From an uncultured Alphaproteobacteria bacterium (GTDB lineage Bacteria; Pseudomonadota; Alphaproteobacteria; Micavibrionales; Micavibrionaceae): a stretch of 10,677 nucleotides of DNA. Location: positions 1-10,677 of the forward strand of contig CAKZKV010000305.1 of the NCBI GenBank assembly GCA_937124505.1, read 5' to 3'. The notes below the pieces were generated by a model, which had not been told where the DNA came from, did no database searches, and saw nothing but the letters and a program-made list of their open reading frames with translations. This document shows positions 6,818 through 10,677 of this stretch, piece after piece. Made by a program: the position numbers and the translations under genes. The first letter of the stretch is position 1. Each line of letters opens with the position of its first letter.

Positions 6818-7636
6818 TTATACGTGAAGAGTAATATGATGATTCACAATCATTTGTCCAGATGGAAGCTCTATCAATTTCACCTGAATTTCCGGATCTG
6901 ACTCAACAGATTCCTTGATGCTCTTCAATTTTGAAAGCTCCTCCGCAAAGCGGTTGGCTGCCTCCACCGGCTCTGTTTCGTACTGGGGACGTTGCAACAG
7001 CAAGGCATACTCATTCTTTGCCGTCTGGCCGATAATATCTGACTGGCGGCGGATATGCGCCAGATGTTGCGACATCTTCGCCACCGCGAAATCAGCATAA
7101 TACGGGCCGTCCTTTTCCAGCATGTCCAGATAATTCGACACATCAATAAAGACGGCATAGCTGTTTTCACTATAACGATCCGCACGATCAATGGCGGATA
7201 GGAACAACTGGTTAAACGCAGATTTGGCAATCACGCCGCCGGCGCTTGGAAAATCGGTCGAATCATCGCCCAACTGATGGATACGGTTTGTCACACGCGC
7301 CGCAGACCCGAGGATCTTCTCCACATGTTCCTGATCATACGGCTTTGCGACCACGAAATTGGCACCGGATTTTTCAAATTCCACACTGGAATCGTCCCCC
7401 TTGACCAGAACCACATACACATAGCTGCCCAGCGTCCTGCGGATATTCAGAATCAGCGGTCTGGCATTTGTTAAAGGGCTGGGATCAATAAAAACAACAT
7501 CAAAGCTCTCCCGGGACAGATGGTCAATCGCGTTATTCTTCACGGTTTCCAGCGTAACCTGATGCCCCAGACCTTCCAGCTTGGAAGACAGCATCTTGCT
7601 GTTCAGTTCATCCCGGTCGATGATTAAAATTTTCAT
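6818..7636 (-). CDS. Response regulator: REC domain with degenerate GGDEF domain
   Basis: This 272-residue protein starts with a receiver domain at 1-115: acidic pocket D7/D9, phospho-acceptor D51 (VVFIDPSP) and K98 (VVAKPY). The usual Thr/Ser switch position seems replaced (VVLVKGDD). The second half (about 135-240) follows the GGDEF fold: AFNQLFLSAIDRADRY, YAVFIDVSNYLDMLEKDG, then RRQSDIIGQTAKNEYALLL. The catalytic GGDEF is AKNEY (206-210), so cyclase activity is unlikely. R197-x-x-D200 stands exactly 5 residues before it, the spacing of the c-di-GMP inhibitory site. No EAL or DNA-binding domain is seen. The ATG follows AGGGGA. No partner kinase is in the window. It is the first gene before hpf and may be in the same transcript. 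Confidence 0.85.
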   Translation of the reverse strand: MKILIIDRDELNSKMLSSKLEGLGHQVTLETVKNNAIDHLSRESFDVVFIDPSPLTNARPLILNIRRTLGSYVYVVLVKGDDSSVEFEKSGANFVVAKPYDQEHVEKILGSAARVTNRIHQLGDDSTDFPSAGGVIAKSAFNQLFLSAIDRADRYSENSYAVFIDVSNYLDMLEKDGPYYADFAVAKMSQHLAHIRRQSDIIGQTAKNEYALLLQRPQYETEPVEAANRFAEELSKLKSIKESVESDPEIQVKLIELPSGQMIVNHHITLHV

Positions 7637-7740
7637 TGTGATATATCCCCTATAGTCGTGCGTAAATCAGCATGAGAAAAATATTATTCCCTATGATCGT
7701 TAAAAATCGCTGAAAAAGAAAGAGAAAATCTTAAAAACTT

Positions 7741-7769
7741 TTGACAATTTGAAAAATGCATATTAGTAC
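7741..7769 (+). promoter_or_regulatory. Probable promoter of tRNA-Leu
   Basis: A perfect TTGACA (7741-7746) stands 17 nt before TAGTAC (7764-7769), a poor -10 box with three of six consensus bases. Transcription would start near 7776, about 12 nt before the mature tRNA. Confidence 0.4.
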
Positions 7770-7787
7770 TAGCACCTTATCACCTGT

Positions 7788-7874
7788 GCGGATATGGCGG
7801 AATTGGTAGACGCGCTAGCTTCAGGTGCTAGTGGGGGTATCCCCGTGGAGGTTCGAGTCCTCTTATCCGCACCA
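7788..7874 (+). tRNA. tRNA-Leu (anticodon CAG)
   Basis: An 87-nt class II tRNA. The acceptor stem is GCGGATA (7788-7794) with TATCCGC (7864-7870), followed by discriminator A and an encoded CCA (7872-7874). The anticodon arm is CTAGC-TTCAGGT-GCTAG, giving anticodon CAG. The long variable arm (GGGG-TAT-CCCC core) is diagnostic for Leu/Ser tRNAs. The T loop is GTTCGAGTC. It reads leucine CUG codons. Confidence 0.97.
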
Positions 7875-7907
7875 TTTTCAGATTAAGTTTTACCAAGAGT
7901 TTAGGAA

Positions 7908-7959
7908 GGGAACACCAACGTTACAAAATGTTCCCATCATTTGAGTCTGATCCATCAGA
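7908..7959. repeat. Two inverted repeats between tRNA-Leu and the Cys-rich gene
   Basis: GGGAACA (7908-7914) pairs with TGTTCCC (7929-7935) around a 14-nt loop. A second dyad, TCTGAT-CC-ATCAGA (7946-7959), follows 10 nt later. Neither has a T-tract on either strand. They may mark weak transcription ends for the convergent tRNA and Cys-rich genes, or be chance. Confidence 0.35.
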
Positions 7960-7967
7960 AAAACCTA

Positions 7968-8183
7968 TCAGTAATTCGCATCCATGCAGTCAGAGAGAGC
8001 GTCCAGCGCCTTCTCACACGCCGTACCGGGATTGAGCGGATCAACATCCTTGCATGCCACCTTGACGGCATTTTTAGGCGACTCGCAAGGGTCCCCGGCC
8101 TTGTCTGCCGGGCAGGGAAGCGACTCTACCATCTGTTCCCAGCCTTGTTCGGATGCCAGTTTCAGTAAGTCTTCTTTTGTCAT
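7968..8183 (-). CDS. Small Cys-rich hypothetical protein
   Basis: This 71-residue protein has a good AGGAG ribosome site 9-13 nt before its ATG, so it is probably translated. It has five Cys (24, 33, 44, 56, 66). Four fall in two pairs, C33-x10-C44 and C56-x9-C66, inside stretches that look helical (CEKALDALSDC). The N-terminus (MTKEDLLKLASEQGWEQMVE) is also helical. There is no signal peptide, so cytoplasmic location is expected, where disulfides would be unusual; metal binding is an alternative. No family is recognised. It lies 90 nt after the 91-residue gene on the same strand and could share its transcript. Confidence 0.65.
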   Translation of the reverse strand: MTKEDLLKLASEQGWEQMVESLPCPADKAGDPCESPKNAVKVACKDVDPLNPGTACEKALDALSDCMDANY

Positions 8184-8273
8184 GTCATATCTCCTGTTTT
8201 GAAGAATGGAAAGCTAAGAGAAGAGTCTACGCCACTGCGCTGAAAGATCAATATAACATCATAAAAAATCTTT

Positions 8274-8549
8274 TTAAGTACCGGGCTGTGGCTGCGGTTG
8301 TTGGCTCTTGACAAAAGCATCAACAGATAAAGATTTTGAACAATGAACACCGTAGTGCGAATCCAGAAGCGTTTTCCACTTACGAAAGAGCACAAAAACG
8401 TGATCAAGCTCATCTGCTGAAGTCAATTCACCGACAGATTCCTGCATCCTGTCCAGAAAATTTTCCACATCCTGCACAGCTGGAGGGGAGTCACTCAACA
8501 ACCTTGCATCCAGCCCTCTATTTCCTTCCAAAACGTCCTGATAATTCAT
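8274..8549 (-). CDS. Hypothetical protein, 91 residues
   Basis: No family is recognised. The ATG at 8549 is preferred because AAGGGA stands 8-13 nt upstream; a longer in-frame start at 8612 would add 21 residues but has no ribosome site and reaches almost to the IS end. The protein is acidic in the middle (DVENFLDRMQESVGELTSADELDHVF), predicted mostly helical, and ends in a Gln/Pro tail (SQQPQPQPGT). It has one Cys and no signal peptide or membrane helix. The IS30 element begins about 80 bp upstream of its start and may have displaced its original promoter. Confidence 0.55.
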   Translation of the reverse strand: MNYQDVLEGNRGLDARLLSDSPPAVQDVENFLDRMQESVGELTSADELDHVFVLFRKWKTLLDSHYGVHCSKSLSVDAFVKSQQPQPQPGT

Positions 8550-8628
8550 TTTTGATCCCTTTTTGCAGATTTTCCCAACAACTTTTTTCACATAACATCC
8601 ATTCTCTTGCAAGAAAAATTTAGGCGGT

Positions 8629-9706
8629 GGATTCTATTTTGAAGCGCGACTTTTGTTAATTTAAGCCCCTTTTGGGGTGAATAACGGAAGTCGAATATGA
8701 GCAAATTTTACAATCATCTAAGCCTTGATGAAAGGCGCAAAATATATTTCTGGCGTGAAGAAAAAGTGTCAGTCAACGAAATCGCCAGACGGCTTGGTAG
8801 ACACAGATCAACAATATTCCGTGAGATACAGCGCAATACGTTCTTTTGTGAAGAAGATAAAACGCTCAATGGCTACACGCATTTGAACGCGCAGGAATTT
8901 TATCGTCGTCGCAGGCAAAAACAGCAAAAGATTGAATCTGTGGCTGGATTGAAGCACTTTATCATCAGTAAGCTCAAGTCTGACTGGTCGCCGGAACAGA
9001 TCGCAGGATATTTGAAACATATCGACGATAATGGCTTGTATGCTTGTCATGAGACTATTTACAGATATGTTTACAGCACCGAAGGTAAGGAATTAAAGCT
9101 GTATCGTCACCTCTTCCGATCCAGAAAGCACAGAAACCGCCGTGGTAATCGCATACCAAGAGAATTACGCGGCATTCCGCGTGATATGTGGATACGAAAC
9201 AGGCCGGATCATATTGATCTCAGGCATGAATTTGGTCATTGGGAAGCGGATTTGATGATGTTTGAGCGTGATTTTGGCAAAGCCAATGTCACCACACTGA
9301 CAGAGCGCAAAAGCCGTTACACCGTTCTCATCAAAAATGAAACACGGCATTCAAATACGGTGATGGGCAGTATTCGTAAACGCTTGCAACAGTTTTCCAA
9401 ACCAATGCGTCAGACCGTAACGTTTGATCGGGGATCAGAGTTTTTATATTACACCCTCCTCTCTCGTCAGTTAAATATCAAAAGCTATTATTGTGATCCG
9501 CGTTCGCCATGGCAGAAAGGCACGGTAGAAAACACAAACAGCCGTATCAGGAAGTTTCTCCCGAGAAGCACTGATTTAGAGAAAATATCAAATGACAATC
9601 TTATAGCCATTGCCGACAGGATGAATAATACGCCACGCAAATGCCTTGGATATAAAACTCCGAAAGAGGTTCTAAGAGATGCTATTCACGTCGTTGTATA
9701 GAAAGC
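8629..9706 (+). mobile_element. IS30-family insertion sequence, right end damaged or atypical
   Basis: The left end is taken at 8629-8650 (begins GGATTCTATTTTGAAGCG), which looks like IS30-family termini and lies 47 nt before the transposase ATG. In this family the right inverted repeat usually overlaps the transposase stop. Here only two blocks of the expected repeat are seen at the 3' end: CGAC and TTCTAT (both read on the minus strand, 9690-9706). They are 5 nt closer together than in the left end. The element's outer limits are therefore approximate, and no target duplication could be identified. A CCCC-TTTT-GGGG hairpin (8666-8677) lies in the leader. Confidence 0.65.
8697..9701 (+). CDS. 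IS30-family transposase
   Basis: This 334-residue DDE transposase moves the IS by cut-and-join of its ends. An N-terminal helix-turn-helix lies at about 8-47 (LSLDERRKIYFWREEKVSV, NEIARRLGRHRSTIFREI). WSPEQIAGYL at 97-106 and CHETIYRYVY at 117-126 are IS30-family hallmarks. The catalytic triad is D185 (GHWEADLM), D244 (TFDRGSEF) and E278 (PWQKGTVENTN). Length matches the family. The start ATG follows GGAAG 8-12 nt upstream. The last residues, DAIHVVV, differ from the VALxx ending common where the ORF reads through the right inverted repeat. Its 3' end overlaps the convergent phzF-like gene by 30 nt. The enzyme looks intact even if the element's right end may not be. Confidence 0.95.
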   Translation: MSKFYNHLSLDERRKIYFWREEKVSVNEIARRLGRHRSTIFREIQRNTFFCEEDKTLNGYTHLNAQEFYRRRRQKQQKIESVAGLKHFIISKLKSDWSPEQIAGYLKHIDDNGLYACHETIYRYVYSTEGKELKLYRHLFRSRKHRNRRGNRIPRELRGIPRDMWIRNRPDHIDLRHEFGHWEADLMMFERDFGKANVTTLTERKSRYTVLIKNETRHSNTVMGSIRKRLQQFSKPMRQTVTFDRGSEFLYYTLLSRQLNIKSYYCDPRSPWQKGTVENTNSRIRKFLPRSTDLEKISNDNLIAIADRMNNTPRKCLGYKTPKEVLRDAIHVVV

Positions 9707-10565
9707 TTCCTTCTGCCATGAGGACTGCTTTTCCACCAATTTGAATATCGTAACCATCAGCTTTTCTTTTGGCTTTAATTTCTATTAAAGAGGGCTTATT
9801 GATAATGTGGCCTTGCTCGGCTTTAAGCATAATATTACCTGTATCAGGTTCGATATATTTTAGAAAATACCCGCCAAGAGCAGCATTACCGTTGCCACAG
9901 GCTGGGTCTTCCAAGCCTTCCCTAGGACAGAAATTTCGAGTGTGGAGTGTATTTTGATTGTCTACGGTTTCCAGAGAAAAAATTTGGGCTTCTTGCAGCT
10001 CATATTTGTGACATACACCCTTTAATGCATCCAACTCAAAACTCATTTTGAATAACGTTTTTATATCTTTAACGCCAAAAATTAAATGCCCCAAACCAGC
10101 ATTCACTCCTGCTATTGGATAATCCAATAAATCCTCCTTGGCCAAAGAAAATACTGATAAAACCTCTTCAACACCATCCTGAACGATCTCTGTAAATACA
10201 GGGGAGCTTTGCGATAAATATATAGAACCTCTTTCTTGCTCTATGTTGATGGTGCCGCCTTGAGTTTTTATTTTGTGCTGCCCTTGCGGAGAAACCCTTT
10301 TAGTATTCAACATTATTTGCCACGCGGCTAATGTAGGGTGCCCTGTAATCGGAAGCTCTTTTAAAGGCGTAAAATAACGCATGTTACATGAAAAACGTTC
10401 ATGATCAGATGGCAAGACAAAGGTTGTTTCCACGAGGTTTAGCTGGGCGGCTATTTTTTGCATCATATCGCAGCCTAAAGAACCCTCATCATCAAAAACA
10501 ACACCTGCCGGATTACCTTCAAAAGACCTTTGTGTAAAGCTATTGCAAATATAGAATTTTAGCAT
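9672..10565 (-). CDS. PhzF family isomerase/epimerase-like protein
   Basis: This 297-residue protein is of the PhzF/YddE fold, related to diaminopimelate epimerase; most members have unknown substrates and need no cofactor. Visible signatures: NSFTQRSFEGNPAGVVF at 8-24, NLVETTFV with the family's catalytic Glu at 46, RYFTPLKELPITGHPTLA at 63-80, and EDPACGNGNAALGGYFL at 219-235. Two-domain symmetry and length are normal. The C-terminus (GGKAVLMAEGSFL) reaches the usual family end. The last eight codons (YNDVNSIS, TAG at 9672-9674) lie inside or at the edge of the IS30 element, so the original stop was probably replaced. The ribosome site is weak (AGGG about 10 nt upstream). A perfect hairpin at 10581-10618 sits immediately upstream. 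The gene looks AT-richer than the left-hand genes, hinting at transfer. Confidence 0.9.
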   Translation of the reverse strand: MLKFYICNSFTQRSFEGNPAGVVFDDEGSLGCDMMQKIAAQLNLVETTFVLPSDHERFSCNMRYFTPLKELPITGHPTLAAWQIMLNTKRVSPQGQHKIKTQGGTINIEQERGSIYLSQSSPVFTEIVQDGVEEVLSVFSLAKEDLLDYPIAGVNAGLGHLIFGVKDIKTLFKMSFELDALKGVCHKYELQEAQIFSLETVDNQNTLHTRNFCPREGLEDPACGNGNAALGGYFLKYIEPDTGNIMLKAEQGHIINKPSLIEIKAKRKADGYDIQIGGKAVLMAEGSFLYNDVNSIS

Positions 10566-10580
10566 GTTAGAAAACCCTGA

Positions 10581-10618
10581 AATGTAAATAAGCCGCTTTA
10601 AGGCGGCTTATTTACATT
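10581..10618. terminator. Perfect 16-bp-arm hairpin before phzF (terminator or attenuator)
   Basis: AATGTAAATAAGCCGC (10581-10596) pairs perfectly with 10603-10618 around a 6-nt loop. A GC-rich core (GCCGC/GCGGC) flanked by A- and T-rich arms is typical of a two-way intrinsic terminator. It ends 15 nt before the phzF ATG and next to its ribosome site. For phzF it would therefore act inside the 5' leader, or else end a gene lying to the right of the window. Confidence 0.6.
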
Positions 10619-10633
10619 AAGCTATGATCGAAT

Positions 10634-10648
10634 TATTGTCTAACAATA
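10634..10648. promoter_or_regulatory. Short palindrome, possible operator upstream of phzF
   Basis: TATTGT-CTA-ACAATA is a perfect 6-bp dyad with a 3-bp centre. On the minus strand it contains TAGACA (10637-10642, five of six -35 bases). A convincing -10 box 16-18 nt further on is not seen. It could be an operator for phzF; evidence is limited to the symmetry and position. Confidence 0.25.
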
Positions 10649-10677
10649 GTCCAGTCGCACTTCACTTAGAACTTTCA

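Noticed and set aside
8550..8612. Longer N-terminus for the 91-residue hypothetical gene
   Set aside because: The upstream ATG lacks a ribosome site, whereas the ATG at 8549 has AAGGGA at a workable distance.
8336..8623. 95-codon plus-strand frame opposite the 91-residue gene
   Set aside because: It has no clear ribosome site, and the minus-strand frame has one; treated as a shadow, though neither protein is recognised.
1..10677. CRISPR array, prophage genes, retron or other multi-gene defence system
   Set aside because: No regularly spaced repeats, reverse transcriptase, phage structural genes or known defence domains are visible on either strand.

Overview
The window reads as ordinary chromosome of an alphaproteobacterium of moderate GC, with an accessory-looking stretch at its right end. 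Evidence for the lineage: the RNase E gene carries a very long acidic insertion inside its S1 domain, a trait known from alphaproteobacterial RNase E. It also lies near a periplasmic AMIN/Amidase_3 cell-wall amidase, a neighbourhood seen in that class. Long-form HPF, a DUF2062 protein next to acpS and a stand-alone SCP-2 protein fit the same picture. The sequence alone does not give a genus.

Layout: (1) 1-1421, minus strand: the N-terminal 473 codons of rne; the gene runs off the left edge. (2) 1422-1794: a long leader and divergent promoter region with a nested hairpin, a possible Arg-rich leader peptide ORF and a good sigma70-type promoter for the rightward genes. (3) 1795-4007, plus strand: an ADP-ribosylglycohydrolase gene and an N-acetylmuramoyl-L-alanine amidase gene, back to back. 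(4) 4175-4772, plus strand: a small lipoprotein gene behind a nested inverted repeat and ending in a clear intrinsic terminator, then a three-helix membrane protein. (5) 4778-5769, minus strand: DUF2062 membrane protein and acpS, overlapping by 4 nt. (6) 5865-7636, minus strand: a REC-plus-degenerate-GGDEF response regulator, hpf and an SCP-2 protein. (7) 7788-7874, plus strand: tRNA-Leu(CAG). (8) 7875-10677: two unrecognised small genes on the minus strand, an IS30-family element with a damaged or atypical right end, and a phzF-like gene whose 3' end is read out of the element. A perfect 16-bp-arm hairpin lies directly in front of phzF.

How the genes work together: the left half is housekeeping: RNA turnover (rne), peptidoglycan cleavage at division (amidase), carrier-protein activation for lipid synthesis (acpS) and ribosome hibernation (hpf). 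The response regulator upstream of hpf has lost its GGDEF catalytic signature but keeps an RxxD motif at I-site spacing. It may therefore be a c-di-GMP receptor or protein-interaction regulator rather than a cyclase. The region right of the tRNA gene has ORFans and an IS, as expected of an accessory segment, but no integrase and no repeat of the tRNA 3' end is visible here. I did not find a convincing new defence or multi-gene system. The best leads are the rne leader, the degenerate GGDEF regulator, the IS/phzF junction and several hairpins with no assigned role.
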